Source of the DNA: Fomes fomentarius
Lineage: Eukaryota > Basidiomycota > Agaricomycetes > Polyporales > Polyporaceae
Direction of reading: 5' to 3'
Assembly: GCA_022606135.1 (NCBI GenBank)
Contig: JABYQN010000004.1
Coordinates: 2,728,001 to 2,792,000, forward strand
DNA length: 64,000 nt
Position numbers and translations under genes: made by a program. Under the pieces are notes generated by a model. The model made no database searches. It saw only the letters and a program-made list of their open reading frames with translations, and was not told the origin of the DNA. This document shows, one piece after another, positions 1 to 11,953 of this stretch. Each line of letters opens with the position of its first letter. Position 1 is the stretch's first letter.

Positions 1-1420
1 CAAGCCGACCATGCAGAGCTCTGCGGCGGAGTACCCGACCCAGGCTTTCCTATCCTTAATGGCGACGACGTACATGAAGTGCAAGATGAACTCGAGCGTC
101 ATGATGCATACGATGAAGCGGGCGAGGTAGCCGAAGAGGTCTCGCCAGCTGATAGCTATAGGTCTGCGCAACTGTTCATCACCAATTAGTGCATAGATAG
201 GGCGTTGCATACTGACCCGATACGTACCTGCCACATGAAGTCGTTGAACGTCATGATAGGACCAGCGATGTATAGCGGTGGATAGATCGCATACGCAATA
301 TAGTTGAAGTACGAATACGTATCCAAGTCATGGTTGACTCGCGGTCTCTGCTTGTCTGTCAACAGCCCGCTGGTCTGTCCTAATCGTCAGACGCTATTGC
401 GAACAACGACTGCACCGACTCACATCAGGAAGCCCAACGCGATTGCACGCCCAGTAATAGTCCATGCTGAAGGACACAAGTCGGAGCATGGTGATATTGA
501 AGCTAATATACCAGCGGGGATAGATCCCCGCCCACGCGTCCTGCGTTCATAACCAACCTGCGTCAAGTCAGCCAGGTGCAACACGCTCATGTGAGAACGC
601 ACCATGCTCGCAAGCGTGGGGTGGATGCTGGCGTAGTGCCACCCTGAGTTCCACTCGTTCCCGAAGAGCACTAGTACGTTGAACGTCCAAGTGAGGAGTG
701 GGCCCGTTCTGGACGCGCCCGTGGCTTTCGCAATCGCATAGTTGCAGGAAATAATGAAGTAAACCTTCAATGCGCTGGTACCGTGCAATGCGAAGAGCAT
801 GATAGTCGAGAAGCCGACCAGGAAGGGGACAAGAAATACGTTATTGGGGTCGGAGAGGGGGCGGGTCTTACGTGTAGCGAGCGTGTAGAGGTATTTTGAG
901 CCGAGGAATGCGCTCGCGAGGAAAACAAGGGGCATAAGACCGCCTCGGAACGACCGGTACTGTCTGTCGCTGTTGTCCTGTCGTTCGTGGTCAACATATT
1001 TCTAGACAGTCATGCGTGCCAAGTCCAGCCGGGATTCCGGAGGCACACTCACCACTCGTCGGCCAAACAGCCAGCCTGGCGACAACGCGCTCTCGTAGTA
1101 CGGGTAGTTTGGATGTGATGCTACGCGCGATATAACCAGGAAGCTCTATACTGCCATTCTAACAAGTACTCACGCGTGCTTAGCGTATAGGGTATCCAAG
1201 CCATGAGTGGGAGCGCGAGTGCGAACACTACATAGTAGCACATGAACTCCGTCGTCCGCCATTTTGCAGGAGGGTGTGACTCCGCTCGTTTATGAGATGA
1301 GGATATGTCTACGGTCAGTCTAGTTATTCCTTTGGGTTTGAATTGCGCTGGCGAGTCCAGCTCGAAGGTGGCGGAGGGACGAAGGTCGGTCGGCATGTTG
1401 ATTACAGCGTCGCCAAGCAT
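1..1420 (-). CDS. GUP1: GUP1-like MBOAT O-acyltransferase (3' end outside window)
   Basis: Multi-pass membrane protein of the MBOAT family. Yeast Gup1 is an ER protein that remodels GPI anchors and was first described in glycerol uptake. Reading the minus strand, the N-terminal exon (1420 to about 1171) carries a cytosolic head and a first membrane span starting at WRTTEF. A short exon (about 1128-1050) gives the conserved HPNYPYYES and PGWLFGRRV. The next exon gives DNSDRQYRSFRGGL and runs through about 420. Further exons include NEWNSGWHYASIHP and the MBOAT core YPPLYIAGPIMTFNDF near 230-300, ending in WRDLFGYLARF at the window edge. The order and motifs match Gup1 well. The gene is cut by the window start, so the MBOAT histidine cannot be checked. 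It is divergent from the CK2 beta gene. The methionine at 1420 is used as start; one eight codons further in is also possible. Confidence 0.86.
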
Positions 1421-1641
1421 GTAGTGATAGGGAGGGTTACAAGGTAGCTTCAGTGATACTTTGAAGGCATTAGAGGGGTCACCAGTTCAGTCTGTTCAGT
1501 ACAATACCGCCGTGAACTGAGAACGAGCAGACCGTGACGGAGCAGTGAAACCTGAGTATCAGGAAGTCGAGAAGCGCTGGTATCTACCTGTATTTACCAC
1601 AGTAAGAAATAATAGTCACTAGTCACTGTTAGTCACTGTAA
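1421..1641. other. Divergent intergenic region between GUP1-like and CK2 beta genes
   Basis: About 220 bp separate two divergent start codons, so this is presumably a shared promoter. It contains a short direct repeat of the type AGTCACTGT/TAGTCACTG just upstream of the CK2 start (about 1614-1640). I see no clear TATA box. Confidence 0.4.
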
Positions 1642-2872
1642 ATGAGGTAAGGAAAGGCGGCTTATTGGTTTAGTTTTGCTCCTTGCTTCCTACTTCCACG
1701 AGCTGCTCCTTCCCCTTCTCCTCCTCCCGTTCGTTTAACAGTCAGTCGTCAGTATTTTACGCTCTACTCACGTTCTCTGACGCTAGCCGCTTAGTGGAAG
1801 AAGTCTCTACTGGATCCGGATCTGACTACTCGAAGTAAGTGGCTGGAGCGTGCGCGATGCATCCGGACGCGTCCTGACCTCCTCCTAGCTCGGTATATGC
1901 ATTCATATTCGCTGCATTGTCCCCTCAATGACCTATCTCCAGTGGATCTCATGGTTCCTGTCGTCGAAAGGCAATGAATACTTCTGCGAGGTCGAGGAGG
2001 ATTACATCCTCGATCGCTTCAATCTTACCGGTTTGAACACCGAAGTCCAGCACTATGCGCAGGCACTGGATATGATCACAGACAACTTAGGTTTGCTCAT
2101 GTGATCTCTTCAGCGGTCTGTCAGGACTGACGGGTTCCTCTAGTAGACGAAGATATCCAGGAAGACCTACGGGGAAACCTCGACCTTCAAGCGCGTCTTC
2201 TGTACGGTCTCATTCATGCAAGATGGATTGTCACAGCACGAGGTCTCGCGAAGATGGTGCGTACTCCCGCTGCGGACCATACTGTATATCACGCCTATTT
2301 CCCTCCTCGTAGCTCGAAAAATACAAGCGCGCAGACTTCGGCCGCTGTCCTCGTGTGCTCTGCCAGTCCCAGCCCCTGCTCCCTGTCGGACTCACCGACG
2401 TCCCGTACGAGAAGTCCGTCAAGCTCTACTGCGGGCGCTGCGAAGACATCTACTCCCCGAAATCCTCCCGCCACGGTTCTATCGACGGTGCCTATTTTGG
2501 AACTTCCTTCCCCCACCTCCTCTTCCTGGTCTACCCCAACCTTATCCCACCAAAGAGTGGCCCGGTGGAGCTTGGACTGTCTGGGCGCGGAGGCGACGTA
2601 GAGGGCAGCAGGCGGAGTAGGAGGGTTAGGGAGGAGCAGGAGACGCAGGCGGAGGGCGTTGGGGAGGGAATGAGTACGGCGAGCGTGGCGTTGAAGGCGG
2701 ACAGGTATCGGCCGCGTATCTTCGGGTTCCAGGTGAACGAGATCGCGAAGCTGCAGAGGTGGCAGGAGGCAGTCAGGGACAGGTGCGTGTGTCGAGTATC
2801 ATCGCCCGGGCTGGACTGATATTGTGTCACAGGCAAATCGGGCGGTTGGAGGAGTTGGAAGACAATGCATGA
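1642..2872 (+). CDS. CKB1: Casein kinase 2 regulatory (beta) subunit
   Basis: Regulatory subunit of the CK2 tetramer, which stabilises the catalytic alpha subunits and influences substrate choice. Exons by phase: 1642-1646, 1787-1834, 1889-1892, 1943-2090, 2144-2256, 2313-2782, 2833-2872, totalling 828 nt (275 aa). Hallmarks are GSDYS near the N terminus, [27 protein letters not shown], a zinc-binding CPRVLC paired with [23 protein letters not shown], and the C-terminal [14 protein letters not shown] low-complexity acidic/basic insert (about residues 190-225) separates the zinc domain from the C-terminal dimer segment, as in other fungal beta subunits. The first exon is only 5 nt and the third only 4 nt; the frame closes only if both are used. 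The identity is certain, the two micro-exons are inferred. Confidence 0.93.
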
Positions 2873-3235
2873 TTTTTGCTTTGGAGGTACGATGTTGTAC
2901 GATCGGTCATTTCTTCGGTTCTCTATTGCTTGTTCCCTATTCGTGGAATCTAGAGTGGAGTCCACATCTGAGCTTTGCGCTTTTGGACCTGGTTTTATCT
3001 GAGGCCCATCTCAATTGTGGCGCTGCGCGACACAGCCTCATGAATCCTTGGTCTCGCGTCGTCGTCCCTAGCGTTCGCCGAAAGAATAACTTCCACTGTG
3101 AATTTTTACTCTTAGGAGGTTGATCGAACGTTGATCAGGTGAGTGACTCACGCTAATTGCTGTGTCAAGCTGTCAAGCGGATAGTATATGAGTTCACACT
3201 GTGTCCTAGCCTCCTAGAGACTCCAATCCCCCATC
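2873..3235. other. Intergenic, CK2 beta terminator side and MuiA-like promoter
   Basis: No supported gene. The stretch holds the 3' end of the CK2 beta transcript and the promoter of the next plus-strand gene. Short open frames here have no family features. Confidence 0.4.
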
Positions 3236-5174
3236 ATGTCTACCTACAACCTCTCTGTCAAAGCCTCTGAGCATCCCGTCAAGTCGGTGACGATCTTTCA
3301 GTCGTCAACTGCGGAGTTGATGCGCACGTTCGTCGTCGACTTGCGGGTACGTCTATCTCGTTACAAGGGGTCTGAATCTGCATTTCCCGGCCTAATCCCA
3401 CTCACCTCTTTCACAGCTTGGCCGCAATACCGTGGAGATCTCTGGCATCTCGAGCCTGGTCGACAGGGAGTCTCCGAGAATCCATGGTCTTGGCGAGGAT
3501 GCACGTGTTTTCGACATTTCTTGCAGCTTGCGGACGCCTCCGAAGAACAAGGACAGCAAGAACTTGGGCGCGATCAAGAAGGCGAAGGCGAAGCGCAATG
3601 CGCTCAAGCTCGAACGCGACTTACGCCAGGAAGAATACGATATGCTTAACGAAGCGGGCAAGTCGTTATCCAATCAGGCACCGGCGCAGATCCATGGATT
3701 CGTTGAAAGTATAGTTCAGCGCAAGCGCGATGCGATGAAGGCAGTCCTGGAGTTCGACGAGAAGGTCGAGGAGGTCGAGGGGCAGCTGTGGCTCCTCCAG
3801 AATATCAGCAAGGGCGAGACCACCGCCCGAGTTGTTGCCACTGTCATCGCCGCGCGCGATTGCCAGATTGAGCTTAAGTTAACATACCGTAAGCTGCCTT
3901 AGCGCATCAAGCATGTGGTTTTGAGTGTATGGACTGACTACATGCAACGGCTTGCAGTTGTAACTGGCGTCCGCTGGCAGCCTCACTACGATCTACACGC
4001 TGCTACCTTAGATGGGAAACCGTCCTCGGAAGTGAACTTGCTCTACTGCGCGAAAATCAGCCAGAGCACAGGCGAGGACTGGAACGACACGGTTCTGACT
4101 CTGAGCACGGCAAACTCGCAAGCCCTGAGGAGTTTATCCGTGCCCAAGGTCGTCCCTCTCAAAGTCTCTCCTGTTCGTGAGCCGTACTCAGTCGTAGCAG
4201 CCGCGGCTCCTCCGGCTCCAATACGTCCACACGCCCGTAGGGCCCTGGTCGTCCCCGCCCCCAGCGTATCTCGGTTTCTGCGGACAGCGTCAGTCGAAGA
4301 AGACGAATCAGAGGACGACGACTTCGCCGTCGTCGAGCCTGAAGAAGCGGACTTCGGGCAGGGCACGTCTGTGGACCGCAGTCCGCTGGCGCTGGCGTAC
4401 CGCGTAGAGGGGAAGGTGTCGCTCCCCACCGACGGACTCGTACACAAGGTCTCCATCGCTGTGCTCCAGTTCTCCGCAGAACTCAAGTACGTTTGCGTAC
4501 CGGGCAAGACAATATCTGCGTTCATCGAGGGCACTGTCAAGAACACGAGTGATTACGAGCTGCTCGCGGGACCTGTCAGCGTGTTCATGGACGACGGATT
4601 CGTCACAAAGACATCCCTCGGCGTAAGTCTGGAAAGTGTACCATTGTCGTCTGTATGCATGTACTGAATCGCCTCATCTATACAGCTCATTGGTGTCGAC
4701 GAGAGCTTCGAATGCGTCCTGGGCATTGACACAGCGCTCAAGGTCTCCTACGTCCAGAAATCGCACACCACGCACGAGCCACCTCGCAGCTTCGCCGAAC
4801 CCACGAAGACAACGACGCGCATGGTGACGGCGACGGTGAAGAACGGACACCAGTTCGACATCGCTGGCCTCGTCGTGCGCGACGTCATCCCGCTCGGCGA
4901 CCAGGACGCGAACATCATGGTCACGCTCCGTAAGCCAGAGGGGCTCGCGCAGGCAAAGGACGGCGAGGAGGTTGCTGTGGATTTGGGCGAGGATGCGAAG
5001 GACGTGAAGGTGCGGTGGACGAAAGTGGAGAAGGGCGCGGGAGGGGAGAAGGAAGGGATGTACGAGTGGGTGTGTGGGTCGGTCGTTGCTGGGAAGGAGG
5101 TCAGGTTGGAGGCGGAGTGGGTTATCAAGTCGCCTGCGAGCGTTCGATGGGAGGAGGTCCAGAGCGCCAAGTAG
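3236..5174 (+). CDS. MuiA-like protein with DUF4140 and DUF4139 domains
   Basis: Four exons (3236-3346, 3417-3888, 3958-4622, 4686-5174) give 578 aa. The N-terminal DUF4140 part (about 1-90) contains HPVKSVTIFQSSTAELMR and NTVEISGISSLVDRESPRI. A coiled coil follows (about 100-210, rich in K, E and R). The DUF4139 beta-rich part starts at VTGVRWQPHYDLHAATL with the diagnostic STGEDWNDTVLTLSTA, and runs to a C-terminal domain containing VKNGHQFDIAGLVVRDVIP. A proline/acidic linker with EEDESEDDD lies near 330-360. The family is named after bacterial mucoidy inhibitor A; its molecular role in fungi is not established. I see no signal peptide or membrane span. It is the probable parent-type gene of the two shortened paralogs at 10.1 and 18.8 kb. 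Confidence 0.88.
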
Positions 5175-5684
5175 GGTGAGATGCAGGGCTCAGTGAGTGT
5201 TCGTATTCAGTAGTCACAGCAACTTGGTTGTATCTTAATCAGTAAGTCTGAGTCTGATCCTCTCGTCGTTCTCCCATGGCTCATACTCGATTAGCGTCTT
5301 CTACACAAGGATTTCGTCACTAACATAACACGAAAGCATCAACTACATACTAGGAGCCACTCTCGTTCTGCTCATGCAAAAGAGGTCCCCCAATCCCAAG
5401 TGTAGCCTGTCTCGTAGTATCTTGTGGCAGTGGTCGCAAATAACAGCCTAATGCTTCAGTAGATCTCGTTGATCTCCGTGAGGCACTCCGTGGGGATCAT
5501 ATCTCTCAAGATTTATATTGGATTCACAGGACGGACACATCGTACACGAGAGGTCAAGGAGACATGTTCAAGAGTTACAATTCTGATGGAAACACATTTG
5601 CCCTCAAATTCGTCAACTATCTGACTACAACGTGAGCAATGAGATTTGTATGCTTGCGTGAATCATACCTTCATTTTCCCTCTC
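5175..5684. other. Convergent intergenic region
   Basis: About 510 bp between the 3' ends of the MuiA-like gene (plus) and PAN-like copy A (minus). No coding signal or repeat seen. Confidence 0.35.
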
Positions 5685-7546
5685 TCAGTTCGGAAGGTTC
5701 CCAGTCACGTAGTCCATCGACCGAATCAAGTCTGCGGGGGTAGCAGTGCTAGAGGGCCCGGCGCCGAAGAACCACGTCGCGAGCACTTCCTCCCCGATCC
5801 CGCGCAGTATGTTGCCTATGATGCCACCGAGAACGGCGCCAGCAGGCCCTCCGACGATCTCCGCCTGCCCGACGCCCAACGTCCCGTTCACAATAGCGCG
5901 GGCCCAGGACCCCACCTGTTCCGTCAGGTTCTGCCTCCAGGCGTCGGCAACAGTGTCCGAGTACACCGACATCCCCACCCCGATTGCCAGCACGGCCTTG
6001 CTGACTGTATCGAGACTTCGGAGTGTCGCGATGACGGACACATCGACCCGACCAGCGCTCTCGATGGTGCGGACAGAGACCTAGTACCAGCGAGTGGAAG
6101 GAGAGTCAAAATTGCGCACAAATCATCACGGGCTGTCACTCACTGCGCTCGCTTGGTCTGGGGTGAGAGCCGTGAATATCTTCGAAAACTGCTCCGTGGC
6201 ATTCTTCTCGAGGTAGGACTGGTACGATCCGCCCACCGACTTGATCGTCTGCGCGATGATGGGGCCCGCCGGGACCGGCGTGGACTTCCTCCTCGTGAGG
6301 ATGAGGTAGTTCTTGCGAATCGCGTGAGCGGCCTCTGCGCCCTCCGCTGCCGTCCGCGTCCCGGAAGTGACCTCCGCCGCGATCGCGCTCGCGGCCTTCG
6401 TGACAGCCTGAGTGTAGTTGGTCCGAACTGCAGCGTCCGTCAGGAACCACTCCGACCAGATCAACGCCGTTCCCTTGAGCGCGAACAGGGCGTTATCGAG
6501 CCCTGCCGTAGCGCTCACGGTGGAATGAGGATGGATCTTGACATAGACACCGTGGAGCGGGTTGAACCTTTCTTTCACCGGCCACTCCCTGGGCTCTGTC
6601 TAGACTGTCTTCTTCTGCCATCCGTGGGTGTTGAAAGCGACGATGTCAGGGTTCTGGCGCGCCTCGGTGACGAGTGCGACCACATCCGTAGTGGTTGGCC
6701 TATGGAGATCGCCGCCTGGGGAGTCGAGTCCCGGAAGGAACACGAAGTCGGGCCACCCATGTCTGGCGTACGTCCCTTGGGTAGGAGTACTGAACGACGG
6801 AGCACTGGTCAGCGGAAAGACGATCTTCTTCTTGGTGAAGGCATTCGTATTGAAGCCAGCGCCCTGCGCCTCCTGGTTGCAGGACACGACGAGTGTGGGC
6901 ACGTTGTTCATGGACTCTGTCTGCCTCCGGATGTCGTTCATGTTAGAGTCGACACTGGGATAGTAAGTGTATCCGGGGAACTCGGTGCGGATGTAGATGC
7001 CATCGAGGCTGGCGGGGTTGGCTCCCGGGCCGCGAACGAGAGGATATTTGACTCGCGACCTGACGACGCCTCCCGTGGTAAACGCGGCAGGGATCAACTC
7101 TAGATTGTCCCCATACCGGACGGTGACGGCTCGCTCGAGGGCGGTCGCAGTGCTGACGTCGGTGATACGCTCAATGACCTCCCCTTCGGAGGAATCCTGG
7201 TCTACCATTACAATGACATCAGTCATTTGTCGGGCCGGGCTGGGCAGGTTCGCTGACACCCACTTTGGAAGAATTGCCAACCGGGATACTCGACGCGAAC
7301 GTAAAGATCGCAGTTGGGAGATGGCTTAAACTCGCTGTAATCGAGAACACTCCAGGCTTTGAACCAGCCGAGTGTGTTGAAAGCGTAGACGGGATGTCCA
7401 ACGTGCTTGAGAGCTGCGTCTTTGAGTTGGTCGACCTTTCCTTTCAGACCGGGGAGGTAGGCCACGTCGTGGTTAGGGACATCGCATCCGGCGAAGCGAA
7501 CGAAGGCGCCGTCTCGAACGCCGCTATGAGCAAATGGAAGCGACAT
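5685..7546 (-). pseudogene. PAN-like/glycine-zipper family, copy A, with an internal stop codon
   Basis: Unrecognised family. Exons on the minus strand are 7546-7264, 7201-6144 and 6080-5685 (579 codons in total). Three repeats resemble cysteine-poor PAN/apple domains, each a hydrophobic lead, then P-x-x-D/K then xFNTxxxxK: HDVAYLPGLKG...YAFNTLGWFK, YPSVDSNMNDI...GFNTNAFTKK, and FVFLPGLDSPGGDL...AFNTHGWQKK. Each is followed by a short strand of the type LYVRVEYPG. A helical region comes next, then a C-terminal segment with GGPAGAVLGGIIGNILRGIG, a glycine zipper. An in-frame TAG at 6600-6602 interrupts it directly after repeat 3 (KKTV-stop-TEPREW), where copies B and C have CAG. Everything else is open, so the lesion looks recent. 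The donor of intron 1 is GTGGGT where its sisters have GTGAGT. The start at 7546 is chosen because a TATA box at 7642-7647 overlaps the only earlier in-frame ATG. Confidence 0.75.
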
Positions 7547-7641
7547 GGTGATCAAAGGAAAAAGACGATGAGAGCTGGTGTTGGCTGTTGTAGTTGAAGC
7601 TGTAGGAGAGCGACGACGGCTCTTGGGGAATATGAGCTGCA

Positions 7642-7647
7642 TTTATA
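7642..7647 (-). promoter_or_regulatory. TATA box of copy A
   Basis: Minus-strand TATAAA about 100 bp upstream of the ATG at 7546. Copy B has the same hexamer about 105 bp upstream of its start, which supports both. Confidence 0.5.
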
Positions 7648-7650
7648 TGA

Positions 7651-8924
7651 TTTTGGGTACCCTTTCACGTGAGGTTTTCTCTATGCTCACATGGATGTCC
7701 ACGCGTTAACTAGCCTGACAGATGTGTCGAGAGATGGAACCACGAAATCGCACATGAGGAGGCCCTCGATGGTCGGGTGACATGTCGAAGCTGGCCGCGG
7801 GATGGGACACGCAGTATTGATACACAATCTAGAGCCTCGAAAGGCTTCGAATTCAATGGCAAATGGGCCTGCCACGAGAGTCCAGACACCGCATCCTGGG
7901 CTAGCTCGGACGGGAAGTTAAGATATTACGACTTGAGCGAGCTGAGTTCGGGCTCGGCGCCGGTCCAGTGTATAGCGAACCTGAAGGTTCCATACCATCA
8001 GCCTGCGATTTTCAACATCGAAAGTGAAAGCTATCACGTTGATGCTACGCGATTGATTGACACCGGAACCAAGGAACCAAGGGCACATGCAAGATGTGGA
8101 CCTCCAGGTCGATGACCGCAACAAGATGATAAGATGACATTGCCTGTAGTCCGCGGAGCAAAGAAAACCCGGCGTACGTAGACAGCTACCAAGTTGAGAA
8201 TGACCTACGGTGGGAATAGCTCCAGTGATCATAGGTAATCGCGCTTGTGGCCCGACAGCGAAGTGGTTCTACTATTCACTTGGCGAAAAGGAGGAATGGA
8301 AGCTGTAGTCATGTCACCGTTACTGATCATGAGTGGATGATGGACGGGACATACTGGTGAATCATTGTGTGATCACCCTGTAAATCAGTTCCAGGGATCG
8401 TCAGGTGTTGCGCCCTGACGTGCAGTACGGTGGAACGCTGACCTTCTGATGATACTGAGGCTAAATGAGCAGTGTTTTATAGAAGATACGTGCAAGACAT
8501 ACGCGTCCGAGCACAATATGATAGCATACTTGCATGATACCATCGTCCGTGAAGTTTGTCGACCTCGCTGCGATGCAGTGAATCCCTCGCTGGCAACCAT
8601 GGCGCAACGCAAAACCATCCGGCCCGAGTACTAGAAGCTATTTTAGAGGTTAGAACCAAGACATTGAGTAGTTGCCAATCGTTCGCGTTCGAAACAATCA
8701 AACTTTGCATGAGCAAAGTAGGTGTTCGTGAGGACATTCCACAGGGATAATTGACCATCTGTGACGGGTCAAGGTATTGGATTTCTAAATCATGAATGGG
8801 ACCAGAAAACGTGTTCTCTTCCCACCTCCGCGTCGCTGGTCTAGTGCTAGATGTCAACATCAGCACAGATCACGACTGGAAGCTCGAGTGACAGCTACCT
8901 TCAGCTCTCGCTCTCAGTTCAGAA
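7651..8924. other. Gene-free stretch upstream of copy A
   Basis: About 1.3 kb with only short, unconserved open frames on both strands. Nothing recognisable found. Confidence 0.35.
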
Positions 8925-9545
8925 GGTTTCTACTTGAGTTTCTAGTCAGTCATGTATGTAGTTCTTCCACACGGTTTTCAGGTCCGCCGACTCGGTAGCG
9001 GCAATAATATTGGCGGGGCCGGTACCGATCGCTAGCTCTTCCTCTCCAATACCGCGCAGGACGATGCCACCGAGGACGGCACAAGCGGGTCCACCGACAA
9101 TCCCCGCCTTCCCAACGCCCTACCCCCACGATTGCGAGCTCACCTGCTGCGTGAATGTCTCTCTTCAGGCCTCCACGACATAGCTCGAATTGTCCGACCA
9201 CGGCAGGCTTGCTCACGTTGTCGACAATTCTGAACGTCCTGAAGGACGTATAGACCCACCATTCTAGCGCTTTCAGATATTTCTCGGACACAGATGACTA
9301 TGAGTGGAGCCCAGAGGTTAGTTACTATTCAATATCACGATACGCCGGTTGAAGCCGCGCCACTCACCGCGCTCGCTTGGTCTAGAGTGAGATCCACGAA
9401 GACGTTAGCTCCATGATATTCTGCTTGAGGTAGGATTTGTACAATCCGCTGACTTGATCGCTGTACAATGATGGGGCTTCCGGTGACTGCCCAGTGCCAG
9501 CGTAGACTTCAAGTCGAAATTCCTCCTCGGGCATCGTACTAGCGC
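8925..9545 (-). pseudogene. PAN-like/glycine-zipper family, truncated remnant (copy D)
   Basis: The minus strand from 9545 downward matches the end of exon 2 of copies A-C (the stretch preceding the intron, ending in a LDQASAV-like motif with donor near 9368). A degenerate exon 3 follows (about 9290-8945), including the glycine-zipper DNA and the conserved intron position. Frame breaks and internal stops prevent a product, and everything upstream of the last part of exon 2 is missing. This is a dead, 5'-truncated copy lying between copy A and the first shortened DUF4139 paralog. Confidence 0.75.
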
Positions 9546-9829
9546 TGATATTTGGGCGTCTGCCCAAATTGGTAGTAGAAGCGCCGGTGCAAGTAGTTAC
9601 TTCAATTCCCACTCCCTCACACACTTGTTTTCCCATGTCTACGCATGCCGACCGGCAGAAACTCGATGGCTTTGCTGACGCCCACATCGAGAAGGCGTTT
9701 GAACGCCATTCAATCACAAGGCTGTACAAGATGCGCTGTAAGTACTGTCAGACGCCCGGCGAGAACCCCTTCGTGTCTTACTACCGCATCGCACGCTCAA
9801 ACTGTCACCGTTTTGCTGACGTGCAGCGC
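9546..9829. other. Short stretch with a Cys-containing small ORF and a hairpin
   Basis: Contains a perfect 8 bp inverted repeat with a 4 nt loop (ATTTGGGC GTCT GCCCAAAT, about 9549-9568). A 75-codon plus-strand ORF (9635-9859) has two CxxC pairs (CKYC, CKGC). It has no family match I recognise and runs into the duplicated segment, so it is not called as a gene. Confidence 0.25.
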
Positions 9830-10082
9830 TGCAAAGGCTGTAGGCATGCGAATTTTTAAACAGCGCCTCAGTGCAGAAGGATGTCCGACGTGTGGTACAC
9901 ACACAGAGAGCTCAAGGCTTTCGAAGCCCGAAGCTCGGATTCGAACACTGCCCAGGTAGTTGGGCGATGCTAATATCCATGGCGTTCTCCAGCGAGCGCA
10001 GTATACATATGATGTTCTGCACCCCAGTACTGCACCTCGTTGTGACTATCTTCTCTAGCAGCCCACCTATTCATCGGATCCC

Positions 10083-11773
10083 ATGTCCCATTTCAAAGGC
10101 AGCTCAAGTCTTCATATCATCACTGCCTCGGCCAGTAATACCAAGTCGGTGAAACTGTACAGGTCAACGGAGCAGGCGGAGGTCACACATACTTTGCCAG
10201 TGCATCTCAAGGTCAGTCTTACCATGCTACCAAAAGCCCAAGTGTTTTGTTGACAATCACCTGATGTCGATATGGTTACAGGAGGGGGTAAATGTTGTCG
10301 AGTTGTGTGGAGTATCTGCCAAGATCGTGAACAATCTATACATGCCCGTCGCATGCTCATTTCAAGACCCCGATGCCCAACCTTCCCATCAATCTGAACA
10401 TACAACCAGATTGATGAGTACTCAGGTCAGGTTGATCGGTGTACAAGTTGGGGGCTCTACTATCCGTATCACCATAGTATCCGACACCATCTACCGGCAG
10501 GATGTGTTTGTGTCGTACTGTGAGTACTACCTTTGTGCAGCTTGATTTACCCGCATCAGTAACCCACCCGTGGATATGAAGACCTCCGAGGACTATCGTG
10601 GGACCCATATTTCGAGTTCCATGTCACGACCACAGCCAGTCCCGAGGGCCTCACCCTTTCGTCAATCGTGAGCATACATCGCTACGCCATATTCGAGAAA
10701 CACACGGGCGAGAATTGGGATGGAAAACAGTTCCCGATCATCATCGCAGATGCTAGTAAACCCCCCATGATCCAGTTGCACACCTGTTTACTGTCTCTGA
10801 ACGCTTTTCGTGCCCCGGCTCCCGGTGGCGGCCTCTTCCAGTCGCGCCAGCTTCCGCCCGTTGACGAGCATGCATCGCCTTCAAGGAGGAATGAAGGAGA
10901 CGGTGACCCAAATTTGCCGTTGTTAGTCACTTCAGACGCGCTGCAACCGCGTGACGATGCTGCGGCCTCTCTCTGGAACAGGAGATGCGCAGATCAAATA
11001 GTGCAGGTCGCGCCGGTCATGAGCTTCCCCGCACAGTACGAGCACGTGCTCTCCCTCAACAACTTCACGATGTTCAATCGCAGAGGGCCTGCCATCACTG
11101 TCGAGTGCACCATCAAACACATGTCGGAGCTAGAGGATGTCTTAATGTTTCCAAGGGACAACACCGCCAGTATTTTTGTCAACGGAAAGTTTGTCGACGT
11201 CACGAACGTGAGTTCTCTGTCGCTTCGCTGCGGTGTCCGAGCTGATTCTGTGGATTCGCGGCTACACAGCCATTCGAGCTGTACTCCATAACAAACCGGG
11301 ATGGCTCAAGGACTTTCCCCCTCTGCATGGATCGCAAGCTCACCATTGAATACCCGATCACTTTTGCTGAGGCGAACACCGATGATCCTCTCAACTCCGT
11401 CGAGATATGGAGACACCGTGCGGCTCCACAGGACTTCCAGCTGCTATTTCCTACACACATTTCCGCCATCATCTCCAACGAGAATCCATTCCCCGTTTCC
11501 GTGATCGTTCTCAACGATGTGTCTTGGTGGGAGATGCCACTCAAGAACCTCACATGCACAATCTACTCTCAGCCAATCAGTTGCATCGACCCAACTTTGG
11601 GAGACTCCAGGATCGCATTGCCCAGTATTCCAGCTCACGCAGAGATCTTGCTCGAGATTGAGTGGGAGGCACCCACTCAGCTGATGCAATCAGGTGCCCC
11701 AAATCTGGTCCGAGCGACCCACCAGGGTGGCTCTGACGCGACTAGTTCCAATGTCGAGATTCGAGCAGTGTAG
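10083..11773 (+). CDS. Shortened DUF4139-like protein, copy 1
   Basis: Exons 10083-10211, 10282-10519, 10582-11207 and 11270-11773 sum to 1497 nt (498 aa). Line-up with the MuiA-like protein at 3236 is convincing in order: an N-terminal VKLYRSTEQAEV strand pair, NVVELCGVSAKIV against NTVEISGISSLVD, FEFHVTTTASPEG then HTGENWDGKQFPIIIADA against STGEDWNDTVLTLSTA, MSFPAQYEHVLSLNN against LQFSAELKYVCVPG, and ASIFVNGKFVDV against VSVFMDDGFVTK. The coiled coil of the parent is absent and the two halves are joined directly. No signal peptide or membrane span is evident. Function is unknown, but the reading frame, splice sites and fold order are kept, so it is probably expressed. Confidence 0.75.
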
Positions 11774-11953
11774 CACATTCTCTCTCAGGTTGACATATTT
11801 GCCACCACTTCCCCGGACCGCATCCGATTTCTCGTATATCACGACCGCTTGCATCGAGTGCTGTAGTATATGTTGTACATTGCTGATGCCGTGGATGCCC
11901 CAAGATCGCGCCTCTAGTCCATTAGTCCAAATACTATAGTGAGTTAGATAGTT

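Noticed and set aside
5646..7103. 485-codon plus-strand ORF opposite copy A (and a 310-codon one opposite copy C at 16604-17536)
   Set aside because: Arginine/aspartate-rich shadow frames of the minus-strand family. Splicing, conserved repeats and TATA boxes all support the minus strand.
9635..9859. 75-codon ORF with CxxC pairs that looks like a small zinc ribbon
   Set aside because: No family match recognised, no conserved copy in the duplicate at 18.6 kb, and spacing is unlike known ribbons.
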